Source: Monocercomonoides exilis (taxonomy: Eukaryota > Preaxostyla > Oxymonadida > Polymastigidae). From it: 64,000 bases of DNA. The notes beneath the pieces are model-generated. The model ran no database searches, had not been told where the DNA came from, and saw nothing but the letters and a program-made list of their open reading frames with translations. The stretch spans positions 724,001 through 788,000 of the forward strand of contig LSRY02000036.1 in the NCBI GenBank assembly GCA_001643675.2, written 5' to 3'. Positions 38,980 to 50,338 of this stretch are shown in pieces. Made by a program: the position numbers and the translations under genes. Each line of letters begins with the position of its first letter. Within the stretch, counting starts at the first letter, position 1.

Positions 38980-41430
38980 AAAGATGAGAAATCCAACTCA
39001 CTCACCAATACACTTCCTCCTCCTTCACTTTCTTCTCCTCTTCCTCCACCTCGTTGTCCTCCTCTCTCTCCTCCTTCATCTCTTCAATCCAATATTTCTT
39101 ATAACCCCAAAAATCTTACAACACCTTTCCTTCCTCTTTCTGCTACACATAAAAGAAATCTTATCAAAAAATATTAAAAATCCTCCTCTTCTAATGCTGT
39201 TCAGTTTCAATAATTCTGTGAAGCTCTTTCCCAAACTGATTTCTCTTATTGACCTTCACTTTCTATCGTCTGATGCAATTTCACTCCCTTGAAGTTTCAC
39301 GAAAACGCCCGCAAATACAATTTTGTTCAAACAAATAAAAAGAAAAAACAATAAATCATATAAAAAATAGATCAAATAATACAACAAAAAAAAATATCAT
39401 ACCTTCGTTTTCCTTTTCTCTCGCTCACTTTGTCAAAGAATCGCCGCACTCATTGTCCTCTTCATTGCTTCTATCATCTCCAACAAAAACAAAATGTGCT
39501 ATTATCTCCATTCTCAAAGATTATCCTTTCAATGAATATTGTGGGGGATGTTCTCATCTTCTTTTTTAAAACTTTCCCACAAATTTTCATCTAAAACTTC
39601 TTCCCTTTCATCTTTCTCCTCTTTTTATTCCTTTTCTCTTGATTCATCTCCTCATCTCCTCATCTCTTCATCTCATTCCTTCCAATTCACATCCCCATTC
39701 CCTGCCATATTTCCTCTCTCCAAATTCAAAAACATTCCATCTCTTCTTCGACCCATCCAAAACCATCAATGCACTCCCCCTTTTTCGCCCTTCTTCTCCC
39801 AAAGCTTCATCAAATAAAAAGTCCTTTCATTCCATTTGCTCGCAATTTGGCTAAACTTCAACCGCAGCTGCAGAGGCTTGAACATTATTTTTCTGCTGGA
39901 AAAAAACAGACAGTGAGTGCATTTCTACGTTTTCCTGCTCCTAATCGAAAAGCGAAGAATCGTTGTTTTAATCTTCTTTTTAATGATTCACTGGCTGCAC
40001 TGTATCTGCTGAAGCTGAACATTTGAAAAACAAACCAAAGAAGAAGAAGACGAAGAAGAAGATGATGATGATGTGGAAGAAAAAATAGAAGAAATAGAAG
40101 AAAGATATACATGGAATTATGTTGCTATTTCGATAAATAGGGAGAAGTTCGTGATGAAGATGATAAGAAAGACAGCAATCACGATAATTAGAATGGAAAA
40201 GGAGAGGAAGAATAGGAATGAAGAATAGGAACAAATTTCTGCAATTGTCAATGTTAAAGACGATGCAACATACAAGTGAGATGCAAAGTGGAGTGGCACA
40301 TGGGGAACAAAAGCTAATTGAACAGGGCATCTGGAGAGAGGAGCAAAGCCCAAATGAAAAAGAAGAAAAAAAAAACACGAAGATGAAAACAACAAATTCA
40401 ATGAAGAAGAAGAAGATAATAATAATAATAATAATGTTGATGTTGATGTTAATGACAACGGCTATTGAATCGTCCGAATGGAGCAGCATGCGAATGGGGA
40501 TGCTGCTTGCTCTGAAACGGAAGTGCCGTTGGATCACTTGGACAAGCAGCGTTGGCAATCCGTCTGCGGCAATGCCAACCGCTGCCGATGCCAATGCCGA
40601 TCCCCGACAAGGCGACGCCAGCTATGGCACAGGCGCAAGCGAACAAGTCGTTCGTCGAGAATATATCTTCCTCAACAAATGGCAACAGCAATAGCAATGC
40701 AATGAGAAAGAGAAAGATGAAGAAGAAGAAGAAGAAGAAGAAGAAGAAGAAGAAGAAGAAGAAGAAGAAGAAGAAGAAGAAGAAGAAGAAGAAGAAGAAG
40801 AAGAAGAAGAAGAAGAGGAAATTAATGGAGAAGAATTTAATTAAGAAGAAGATAAAAGCATCAACTACGTAATGGCATCGCCTGTTTTCTCTCTTCTGGA
40901 TTAAGTCCGAGTGCTTCGCAGCTCCTCCATGCCTTTGCCACCATCATTCCAAAGCTTCTCCTTTCCATCGCTCTCTCACATAACCCATTCATCCTTTTCC
41001 CCTCTTCGCTCCTCTTCCTTTAGCGGCAAGGCCTCGCAGCATCTATTAGAGTGTCTTCATCATTTTTCTACGTGTCCACTTCCGCTTTGCCTCCTTCTCC
41101 ATTTCTAATTCAACATTCCCTCTTCATCTCCATCACTTTCTTTCCCCATTTAACCCTCAAAAAGCTTTCAACCACAGCAACTTCCATTTCCTCCTCACAT
41201 TTCTGCTTTCCATTTCTTGATAGATGCTAACAATACAAACTAATTAACAAATCAACAAACAAACAAATAAATAAATAAATATGAGACAAACATATAATTG
41301 TTAATTTCCACCACAAATTTTCTCCTTTATTGACATTCTTCAGATTAATGATGTCATTTCAATCAGAATATACTTTTGCTTTAAATTCTCATAACATTTC
41401 CTATTCAACATTTGTAATTTTTCCTTAATT
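38980..41430. other. Right interior of the 9.7-kb element: shuffled, GC-richer fragments and low-complexity DNA
   Basis: No intact gene. Patches are pyrimidine-rich (39000-39300, 39600-39800) or GC-rich and codon-like (40450-40690, 40900-41100), unlike the surrounding AT-rich transposon DNA and like the GC-rich 3' parts of host genes in this window. One open stretch (39769-40026) could encode up to 85 residues (FIPFARNLAKLQPQLQRLEH...) but has no recognised relative. This patchwork is what captured host fragments would look like; the sources cannot be named. Confidence 0.4.
40718..40815 (+). repeat. (GAA)n trinucleotide tract, about 33 units
   Basis: Near-perfect GAA repeat; it would code for poly-Lys/Glu/Arg depending on frame, and long spurious ORFs through it are meaningless. 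Likely length-variable. Confidence 0.9.
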
Positions 41431-41876
41431 TCTCATATCTCCTTAACCAAAATACTTCGTTAATGAAACGAAACATCTTTTAAAAAATATGTCAAAGAAA
41501 ACATGAAATATTGCAAATTCGTATCTAAATTTTATTAATCAATTATAAATTTAAATACAAATGATTAGTTAATCGAAGCTTTGAAAAAAGAAATAGGATT
41601 AAATCATACTCAAATCGTAATGTTTTACAAGTGATGATTGAGCTTGTTTGATGTTTTGATATCAAATAATTCATATATTAAAAACAGCATAATTAATTAA
41701 TGTTATAATGGAATTTTCAAATTTTTCTCAAATTAACTCAGTTTTCAAAAAATCAATCAAGAATCTTTTTCTTTTCATTTATAAACATGTGTTTTTTCCC
41801 TTTTCATTTCATACCACAATTATTTAAAAAAAGATCTTTCTTCGAACAAAGTTACGATATGAAAAATAATGACCCA
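41431..41876 (-). repeat. Right TIR of the 9.7-kb element (uninterrupted arm)
   Basis: About 446 bp, inverted copy of the two-part left arm. It preserves the pre-insertion sequence at 41763-41771, the single-copy counterpart of the duplicated target word. Confidence 0.88.
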
Positions 41877-42045
41877 TATTGTTTTATTTGAAAATTGAAC
41901 GTTTGCGACTTTTCATATAGAATTAACAATATTTGAAATATTTATCTGTCGTTTCAAAACCCAAAATATGATTAGAAAAAATTGAAGAGGCATCACAAAA
42001 TAGATATTTCACATTTCAGGGTTCATTAATGAATATTCATAACTA

Positions 42046-42421
42046 CAGATATCGCACAAAATACCGGACATTGCACAAAATACCGGACAAGATCGAATTC
42101 ACAATAACTGTAAGAGGAATAATTCTGACAATTTTCCTCAAAATATATCTCAATGATACAAACTCAATTGATATCCAAAACTTTCAAAATAGTTTCATTT
42201 GTGCTCAGAAAAAATATATATTGAAATTTCGGGGAAACTCAAAAACCTATTTCTCCGAGATTTCGATAAATATTTTTCTGAGCTCAAGCGAAGCTGTTCT
42301 GAAAGTCTTGCATGTCAAATGAGTTTGCATTGATGAGATATATTTTGAGCGAAATTATCAAAAATTTTCTTCTTTCGGTTATTGTGAAATCGATCTTGTT
42401 CGGTATTCTGTGCGATATCTG
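42046..42421. mobile_element. Foldback (hairpin) element, 376 bp, TA target duplication
   Basis: The first ~190 bases (CAGATATCGCACA...) are inverted in the last ~180 with perhaps 75-80% identity, leaving almost no loop. Ends are TA|CAGATATCG and CGATATCTG|TA. ATACCGGACA-type words are duplicated at the left end. There is no credible coding. If transcribed it would form a long imperfect RNA hairpin. Confidence 0.75.
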
Positions 42422-42423
42422 TA

Positions 42424-45400
42424 TAATTCAAGCCAAAAAATTTGACAGAAGAAATATAACTTCAATAATCATCATCGTTATATTAAATAATATTTTATAA
42501 AAAAAGAAGTTGTGAAATTTGTCTATCCATTGTTTTTTGATGAATACGAAGTTTAAAACGTAATATGAATGGACTTTTTTATTGGAGTGCTAAATATCTT
42601 TTTCAATGTTTTGAATTAAGCCTGGTTGACGGATTGAAAAATTGATGGTTACGTCAGTCAGTGGAATATTTTCACGTCAATTGGCTTTTTTTCTCTCTAT
42701 CTTGATATTTGAGGCAATAAACACAAATTTTATTGCTTAAAAATGTATGGTTATTTTTTGAAATAATTAATTATGTATTATTTTTTCCTCAAAAGAAAGA
42801 AAATATTATGAACCATAATTCTAATAATATTTATTCTGAGAAATATCTTTTTGCAATTGAACGCTTGAAGTCAATGATAGCTGATTGGTTTGCATATTGT
42901 TGTATTTGCCTATAATCTGTAAATGTTCTTCTTTCAGGGAATCCAGTGGAAATTTACGAAAATAAACAAAAAGTGGAATATCTTATTAATCTGCATGAAT
43001 ATCGAGTTTATTCTACAAATTCATAAAGAAAGTTCACAGGATGAAGAAAATTGGAAGTGAAAACTGAGAATCAGATGATGAAACACTTGAAAATCGAAGG
43101 CATAACGAATTTTATTATAAAGGAAAACAAGCATTGACTTGGGAATAATAAACAGAAAATTGCTTTAAAAAATGCTTTGAAGGTTTGATGTAGTTATTTT
43201 TTTCGAGTGATTATTATTTTTCATTCAGGATGCTGAAAGATAGAAGGAATGGATGGCTTTGAAGAAGAACAAGATAAGCTAGGAAGGAAAAAAAAGACGG
43301 ACACATGAAATGCTAGATATTTCGAAGATTCATTGAATCGGGCTTTGACGAAGAATTCGTTTTTGAGGAAAGATGTTTTTTTTTTTGTGAAAGAGGGGAA
43401 GCGAATATGGAAGAGATGAAATGAAAAAGGGATCGCTCAATCTTTCGTATTTTTTGTTGGAAAGAAAGAAAGTGGATTGAGCTGAATGTTTGATGGATTT
43501 GGAGGATATTATTTGCCAGAAGAAAAAGGGACAGAAGAAAAGAATTTCAATGTATTTTTTTGTTGATGTTAATTGACTCTCATCTTCTCAATCTTCAACA
43601 AATAATCATCTCATTCAACACATTCATCATCATCATTGTCTTCTGGATCTTCTTTAAATATATCATCAACATTTCACACAAATTCTTCTTCTTCTTCTTC
43701 TTCTTCTGCTTCTTTTGCTAATTTGACATGTCTGTTTTCAATTGAGTTAAGGAATAATCTCCGGAATAAATCGAACGGGCCCTAACGATGGAATTTATTT
43801 TTTGTGATTTTTTTTTTGAATTATTTAAAGAAGAAGAAGAAGAAGGAAGAGGAGAACAAGGAAAAGAAGAAGAACATGAAGCTGGTTGAGAGCTAGCCAC
43901 CAACTGCGGAATGTGCTTTACAGAGCGGGAAAAAGAGAAATGCAACCAGGGAGACTCAAACGAGATAGGAAGAACTTTGTTTATGCCACATGACTCAGAG
44001 AACAGCTTTGAATCTCTTTCAACCACCTTCGGTGTTCTGCAGCTTGTTATTTAAACATGGAACAATGAATGACTTTTATGCTTATGTGAGTGTCTGCCTC
44101 ATTGCTACTTGCACAATCTTCACAATCCTTTCAAATAGCAAATGAATGTTCGACCTCTTCTTCTCCTTCTCATTTTCATTCTTTCTCCGCATCGTCCATC
44201 CCAGCTTCCACTTCTCCGCTTCAATTTCCATTATTCATTCTCTCTCTCAGATGAATGTGCTCAAACGGATTAAAACCACTACAGAAGACAAGTGCACAAA
44301 GGTTAAAAAGCAACAGGAAAGTGACAAACTGAAGAATTGTGTGGAGAAAATAACAAATATGAAGAAGAATACGAAGAGGAAATGAAGAAGAAGGAGAAGA
44401 AGAGGTGGTTGATTGTGGGAAGGCATCAGGAAAGAGATGGAAATGAGCACAAGGCGAGCCAACAACCGACGAATAAGATGAAGAAGCCAATGGAGATATG
44501 GAATTATAATTGGAGAGAGAAGGCGACAGATCTGAAATAGCAGGAGAAGAGAAAGAAGAAGACGTACAAAAGTGCGAAGAGGCAGAGAAAAGAGGATTAG
44601 ATCCATTATAATTCATGTTTTTGAACAATCTCATTTATTGGAGTGGAAGCATTGAAGAAGAGAGAAGAGGCACTGCTTGACAGATCAGAGCTGCATTCAG
44701 CGAGTGTATCGCGGCCGATCCAAAAGGCAGCTGAAACGCACCGCCTTGGAATTCGACTGATGAATTGAGAAGAAACGAAGAAAAGGAAAAAGATGAAGAA
44801 GACTATGACAATGATGGAGATGACGATTTATCGCTTGAGTCATTGTGTTGTTTCATTCCTTCTTTTTCTCCATCACTTCCTTCTTCATCTGTTGTAGTGC
44901 TTTCATCCGTTCCAATGGGAATGATGTCTGATGTGATGAGTGCTGCCCTCAAAAGCGGCAGGTCGTCTCTGCCGAGGTAGAAGCAGTCGTCGATGGCGAA
45001 CAGCATGGCATCTTTTAGCTGATTGTCAGAAACAAGATGGATGACTGGCTGTGGGATGAGGGAAAACATAGCAACGATCGGTTGAGTGGGTGTGGGAAAG
45101 GACAATAGCTCCGTTGGGGGAGAATGAAGTTAAAAAGAAGAAGATGGCGAAGAAGGAAAAGAAGCTGCAATAGAAGAGGAAATATCAGTGAAGCGTTAAA
45201 ATAAAATTGAAAAATCAGCAAGCAATAATGGAATTCAGAAGGCATAGAGAGATGCACAAAGCTGTTGAAAATACAGAATTCATGACAAAGAAGATATGTT
45301 GAAAGCTATTAAAGCACTTCGAACTTTATCATAGAAAAGAAGTGAGATTTTATTGAAAAGAGCAAGAAACGCAACACATATTCTCCTTCTCGTTAACTTC

Positions 45401-45910
45401 CATCATGAATATTGCTTTCAGTTTCCTCATTCAGATGTTCTTCTTTTTATTTGCTCATTGATATTAACGCTTCACAAGAACTATTTTTAAATATGCAGTT
45501 TATTCATGAAAATATTGATTGATATTTTTGTGAAAATCAAAAAAGAAAACAGATGATTTATTGTTTATTTCAAAATTTATTGAAAGAAATGTGAAATGAA
45601 AAAACTTTTGTCAAAAGACAAAACAGTTAAAAGAGCATTCAGTGCTTCAAAGATAGAGAATGCCTTCTGTCACCAGAGATCCTTTTTGTTCTTGAAAAGA
45701 CACATTCGCAGCTTGATTCGCTGCATTGAGATGAAACAAATGAAAAAAAGATGTTTGAAAGAATTGTTTGAATAAATTCTTTCTTCGTGATCTCTGCGTC
45801 GAACTTTTGTGTGTCGTCTTCTTATACGAAGCTTGGTGCTTCATTCAAAAAATCCGGAAACAGTTTGAAACATAAATCCCTGATCTCTTTTGATTGATTT
45901 GATTATACTG
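42424..45910. other. Gene-poor region with degenerate fragments
   Basis: Mostly AT-rich with many stops. 42810-43300 has short protein-like pieces (EKYLFAIERLKSMIADWFA, then VEIYENKQKVEYLINLHEYR after an AG) interrupted by stops, perhaps an old transposon. 43680-45200 is richer in GC and in GAA/TTC tracts, with codon-like patches on both strands. I see no intact gene. Confidence 0.4.
44803..45105 (-). pseudogene. Possible gene fragment, unknown family
   Basis: About 100 codons on the minus strand with natural-looking composition (VIHLVSDNQLKDAMLFAIDD, LGRDDLPLLRAALITSDIIP, then an acidic Ser-rich tail and a stop). It is GC-richer than its surroundings, without a convincing start or neighbouring exon. 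It could be a captured or relic exon; no family recognised. Confidence 0.3.
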
Positions 45911-46234
45911 TTACAACGTATCTTTCAAAACCTTGTCTAATTCGTGTAGCCCAGTAAAATCATATGGAACATACCACTTGATAACAAACTTCTTTCTCTT
46001 TTCTGGTTCCAGTTGTGAAGTCAAATTGATCTTCTGGTTTTAAAACAGCACCTCCACATTATCTACGCCAAATTCTATTTCATCAGTTCCGTCTTCCATT
46101 GCATCTTCAGTTAAGTCACGAGAATTATTTTGGAAATATGTGATGCGAGAATATGTCAAACATGACGAAGAAAAACTATCAAAAGAAGAAGAGCAGGAGG
46201 AACTTGTTGAAGGAAACGAAAAAGACTCATGCAT
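45911..46234 (-). CDS. Hypothetical small protein (101 aa) if an 18-nt intron is removed
   Basis: The minus strand has ATG at 46234 and 61 codons (Ser-rich start, then an acidic TEDAMEDGTDEIEFG segment), then GTGCTGTTTTAAAACCAG (46051-46034), then 40 more codons in the same frame (LTSQLEPEKRKKFVIKWYVP...) and a stop at 45911-45913. The 18-base block starts GT, ends AG and contains the only stop. Without splicing the product would end after 64 residues, or the locus is a pseudogene. No family recognised. Confidence 0.35.
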
Positions 46235-46833
46235 GCTTTCATCTTTTTTCTTTTCACTTTATTTTGTTGATCCGGTCATTTGAAGATACACTTTAAAGTG
46301 TGTTCATGCTATTCAAAGTGAATAAATCAATCAAAAAACGATGCATTTAATATGTTTATCCATAAAGGCATTCTGAAATTCACTCAAAATATATTAACAT
46401 ACAATTATGTTGGGTGTTGACACAAAAATTTGACAAAGTCAAAAAAAGATCGACCAGACTGTGACTTAGGCAATTTCCAAAAAATTGATCCGGTCAAAAC
46501 CCATTAACGTGTTCTTTATTTCTTTAAAAAAGTTTCGATTATTTTTTGTTCGATTTAAATTTTTCATTTTCCTTTTATTTTATTAAGTGTGTGAACGATA
46601 AACTGTTAAACTTTTGAATAATTTTGATTCGATATAAATGCTTTTTGACTTCAAGCATTTTTAAAGTCAGTCAAAAGAAGATTTCCTTAAGACAAAAGTC
46701 TTAAGTCACCCAGGCTTATTTTGAATTATTTTGTTATAGGATAAAATGTGAATAAAAGATTTTTTTGTGGAAGAAATAAACATAATTGTTTTTATTTTTG
46801 AAATTTATTCCATTTGCTTTTAGAAATAAAAAA
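46235..46833. other. Intergenic, AT-rich, with possible short inverted ends
   Basis: No gene. A GTGACTTA(G/A)G word is inverted between about 46470 and 46700, and AGATCGACC at the left recalls the end of the 3.4-kb element; this is too weak to call an element. Confidence 0.3.
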
Positions 46834-47837
46834 ATGATGTTAATTTGTGTCGACAAAATGATGATTATTTATTTTCAGTTGACGATGCATATTTTTGTTT
46901 TTATATTATTCACATTGATTCATATGAAAATTACATTGTTGTCCCCATAATTACAGAATTTATTTATGAAAGAAGTGATTTAATGGATACACACAATGTT
47001 GAATTGTCCAAAAATATTGATGTAAATTCATTGTATGATATTTTATTATATTCAAATCTAAAATAGTCTTTTTTGCTTAATTCAACAATTATTTAATATT
47101 TACACTTTAAAAGGGAAAATTGTTCCATTAAAGACAAACAATCTATTTCAAAAACAATTTCTTCTTTTGAAGGAAAGTGTTATTCTTCAAGTGAACCTGT
47201 ATCTAATTGCAAACTTGGATTTTATCGAAACAAACCAGAACATTTAACACTGCAAAATAAAAGAATAGAATTTGAAATATCCATTGCTCAAGCACCAGAC
47301 GCTTTTATAGAAGTTGTTTCACAACAAATTTGCATATTATTTGCTGTTATTCTTCCAAAGCTCATCTACACCAAGAGACATTTTAGTTCAGGAAAAGAAA
47401 AAATTATTATTGAACTTTCTGAAGAAGGGCTCAAAACATATGATAAAGTTCAACACTTTTATAAATTTATAAGAGATGAAACAAAATTGACAACAGTCGA
47501 ATTAGTTCATACATTCGTTCTTATGGAGCATCTTATGAGAATTGAATCAAAAGAGCAAAGTGAAGGAAGGCCAACAATGATTGCAGAATCGAATCTTGGA
47601 ACATTATTATTGTGCGTTGTAATGATTGCTATTAAACTGAATCGGGATATCCCCTTTCGTAATGGATGGTGGGCAACAATGTTAAAAGTACCTTTGGATG
47701 TTTTAAATCAATCGGAATTAATATTTTTGGAAAGGGTAAAATTTTGTACGCACATGGAAGAAAGTGAGTACGTATATTTGCTTAATAAATTTACGTCTGT
47801 GTTCCAAATTCAACATTGTGAATTAAAGTTGAAATAA
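46834..47837 (+). CDS. Cyclin-box protein (PHO80/PCL-like)
   Basis: Proposed exons 46834-46846, 46879-47032 and 47114-47837 (296 aa), with introns of 32 nt (GTGTCGAC...TTCAG) and 81 nt (GTATGATA...AAAAG); frames agree. The last exon carries a cyclin box (about 47505-47800): HTFVLMEHLMR, then ESNLGTLLLCVVMIAIKLNR with the Lys expected on helix 3, DIPFRNGWWATMLKVPLDVL, and NQSELIFLERVKFCTHMEES with the Glu-x-x-FL pattern. Cyclins of this type bind and activate a CDK. The long N-terminal extension is not recognised. The 5' exon is the least certain part. AT-rich throughout. Confidence 0.7.
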
Positions 47838-48554
47838 ATTTTCTTTGAATTAAGATTTTTAGTTTTATATTTCTTTCTAGTTTTATTACAAATGAAATTA
47901 TTTACCTAATTTTTTTGGATTTATTTTTTCAAATTGGATTATGAAATTATATTAATTTTTGAGAGTTCATGTGAGATCATCATGATGACTTCAGGTGCTT
48001 TGTTTTTTTTCTTTCATTTTTGGTAATATGTAATGATTTTTTGTTTGGTTTTTGAATTTGCTTTTTAAAATACTTATTGCTTTGTTGAGATTGATATTCA
48101 ATTGTGAATTATCCGTTTGCTTTTCATTTTTTTACTCATTGGAAGAGTCCAGCACCAAGCTGCATGATCTTTTAATGAGTAAATATTTAACACGAGTTTT
48201 TACCAAAAATTTCCTTTTCTTTTCATTGAATAAAGTTATAAAAACCTCAAAGTTGCATAAACAATTAAAGTTATTAAAGATTTCATTTTTTAGAGATGCG
48301 CTTTATTCACAAAATAGTTGTTGAGCAGAGAGATTCTTTAAAACTGTACTTCACAAAATACACTTATATTTTCGAAAAAGAATGAATTTATTATTAACCA
48401 ATATTAATAATAATCTTTCAAAAATTGAAAGATTATATAAATGATAATAAATATACACAAAAAAAAAAAAAAACAAAAAAGTTTTATTTCTTGTTGAAGG
48501 AAGAAAAAATATTTCAAGCTTTAAATATTTAAGAAAAAGTTTTGTTTTTCACAA
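47838..48554. other. Intergenic between cyclin gene and tRNA
   Basis: 717 AT-rich bases with no supported gene. An open stretch at 48052-48324 starts only at TTG and has low-complexity Phe/Leu/Lys composition. A poly-A run lies just before the tRNA (about 48459-48480). Confidence 0.35.
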
Positions 48555-48627
48555 GGGGAATTAGATCAATTGGTAGATCGCGCGCTTTGCATGCGTGAGG
48601 CACCGGGATCGAAACCCGGATTCTCCA
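48555..48627 (+). tRNA. tRNA-Ala (anticodon UGC)
   Basis: 73-nt cloverleaf. Acceptor GGGGAAT pairs with ATTCTCC and includes the G3:U70 wobble that is the classic alanine identity element. D-arm GATC/GATC around AATTGGTA; anticodon stem CGCGC/GCGTG with loop TTTGCAT (anticodon TGC); T-arm CCGGG/CCCGG around ATCGAAA. Discriminator A. No intron, no encoded CCA. A run of T (48630-48634) shortly after the 3' end fits RNA polymerase III termination. Confidence 0.97.
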
Positions 48628-48943
48628 TATTTTTGTTGTAATTTTGACTTTATAAAATAAGAACTATTATTTGTGATTTTTTTTGTTTATATATCCATTT
48701 AATTTTATTCTCCCAAAAAACCTCAAATATTTATGACTTATTTTATTATGAATTACATCGAAGATTGCGAATGAGATGAAAAAAGTAAAACAATCAAGCA
48801 AACACTCTCATAAAATTATTAAGCTCAATAAAGAATATAAATGTTTGCAAGTCAAAAAACACAATTATTAATAAATTGAATCAAAGAAGTGAAGCAGGGT
48901 GTATTGGGAAGAAAAAGAAAGTTGTTTAGGATAACAACCATTT
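48628..48943. other. Intergenic between tRNA and ATG18/WIPI 3' end
   Basis: 316 AT-rich bases. Apart from the T run just after the tRNA, nothing recognised. Confidence 0.35.
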
Positions 48944-50338
48944 TTATGAGGATGTGCTTAAGAGAGAATGATGTTCTGCACGTTCGCATTTTTTATTAGT
49001 AGACCCTGGAGGTGGCAAGCGGAAGTGGAAATATTGACCATCGGCAAAGGCAACCTTTTGATAAAATTGAATAATAAAAAATGATTCAAAAGTGAATACA
49101 AAAAAATTAAAAATATATTATAATTATGTTTAAAAGAAATATTGCACCTGAATGGTTTGATTATCGGGCTTGAACGAGGAAATATGCTTTGTTTCAGTGA
49201 TTCCTTCTTGATCAAGGCGAATGAACGCACATGATTTCTCACTCTTTTTCTCTCCTTGAATTGCAAATATGTGAATGGTCTTGGAACTTGATGAAACAAC
49301 AAGCATCGTTCCATCATCGCTAAAGGCAAGGGAGTGGATGTGGGCTTGTCTACCCACACTTGACCTTTTCAATTCCATAACCATTGCTTTTGATTCAGTA
49401 TCCCACACGCGAATTATTGTTCCCTTTGCGGATGCAGTTGCAAGCCATTGCCCATCTTTACGGAAAGCCAACGCAACCACTGGATGGTCATGAGCTTCCA
49501 AGATCTGATAGCTTCCATAAGTTTCTGCGTCCGTTGTTGAAGCACCCGAAGAGGTTGGAGTTGGCGTTCGAGCAGATCCTGGCTCATTCAATCTTGCCAA
49601 ACACACATTTCCACGAGCTGGATCACATGGATATGCGAGTATCGGCTTTTGTGGACAGAGAGCAACAATGGGTGGGTTGGACAATGCTTCAGGAGGAACA
49701 GGGGTAGTTTGGTCTTAAAAAAAAATATCATTTATAATAAACGCAGTTATTAAAAACAATATTATTCATTATTCAACAAACAAATCAATACATGAAAACA
49801 TTTTCATAAAAGATGTACATACTAAAGTACATGTCTAATGTGCAAACGGGCTCAATCTTTTCAAGTGTGTAAATAATAATTGATTGCTTCAAAACAACAA
49901 CCAAGCTGTTAAATGACATGGAATATGAAGCAAAAGTTTAGTGTTATCTTTTGACAAAAATTATCATCAAAATCAAACTATTGTTGATTCAATTTGACAG
50001 ATTGAATATCTTCATTAAAACGAAGTAGACAAATAACTTGATCAATTTTGGTGTTGTAAAGGTAAAGCACTCTCGGGGTGAAATTTTCAACACTTGAATT
50101 ACAAACAACAGCCAATAATGATGTGGAAAAGAACATTTCGCAAAGGTGAATTGGATGATCAGAAACTTACAAATGTTACAGGAAATTAAAATATGAAAAT
50201 ATGCTTAATTAAAAACACACATCCTCGTGTGCACTGATCAAATGGATCGGTTCTCCAAAGAGTATATCCAGCTTTTGTCCCAACTAGTAAACATCTGTCG
50301 TTACAAAAATTGTGACCAAGCCATTGTAAGCAATTCAT
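48944..50338 (-). CDS. ATG18: PROPPIN autophagy protein, ATG18/WIPI family
   Basis: Five exons on the minus strand: 50338-50221, 50165-49979, 49905-49823, 49713-49148, 49054-48944; 354 aa, the normal PROPPIN size; all phases agree. PROPPINs are seven-bladed propellers that bind PI3P/PI(3,5)P2 on autophagic and endosomal membranes. Blade signatures: CLLVGTKAGYTLW at the start, LVVVLKQSIIIYTLEK, HDHPVVALAFRKDG, ATASAKGTIIRVWDT, IHSLAFSDDGTMLVVSSSSK. The C-terminal exon FADGQYFHFRLPPPG closes the propeller. The lipid-binding L/FRRG motif expected after the blade-5 DT...EL segment reads LKRS here, so only one arginine is kept. Exon 3 ends at GTATGTAC rather than the nearer GTACTT, because only that keeps frame. 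Confidence 0.9.

Larger units (their letters stand above)
32152..41876. mobile_element. Large composite element (9.7 kb) bounded by ~450-bp terminal inverted repeats
   Basis: The left arm (32152-32266 continued at 35717-36049) and the right arm (41431-41876) are near-identical inverted copies; I found one T-run indel and essentially no other differences by eye. Outer ends are TA|TGGGTCATTATTTTTC and its reverse complement followed by TA. The left arm is split by a 3.4-kb younger insertion. The interior holds a complete pogo-type transposon, a fragment of a beta-helix gene and GC-richer host-like fragments. No transposase, DNA polymerase B or integrase belonging to the outer element was seen, so it looks non-autonomous. 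The TA duplication argues for a Tc1/mariner/pogo-class mechanism rather than a Polinton (6-bp duplication) or MULE (8-11 bp). Confidence 0.75.

Noticed and set aside
32152-41876. Maverick/Polinton interpretation of the 9.7-kb element
   Set aside because: No DNA polymerase B, integrase, protease or capsid-like gene, and the flank is TA rather than a 6-bp duplication.
42029-42500. ORFs across the foldback element (97 and 62 codons)
   Set aside because: They read through opposite arms of the hairpin and have no coding-like composition.
46450-46725. Small TIR element with GTGACTTA(G/A)G ends
   Set aside because: Only about 10 bp of inverted match and no clear target duplication; likely chance.
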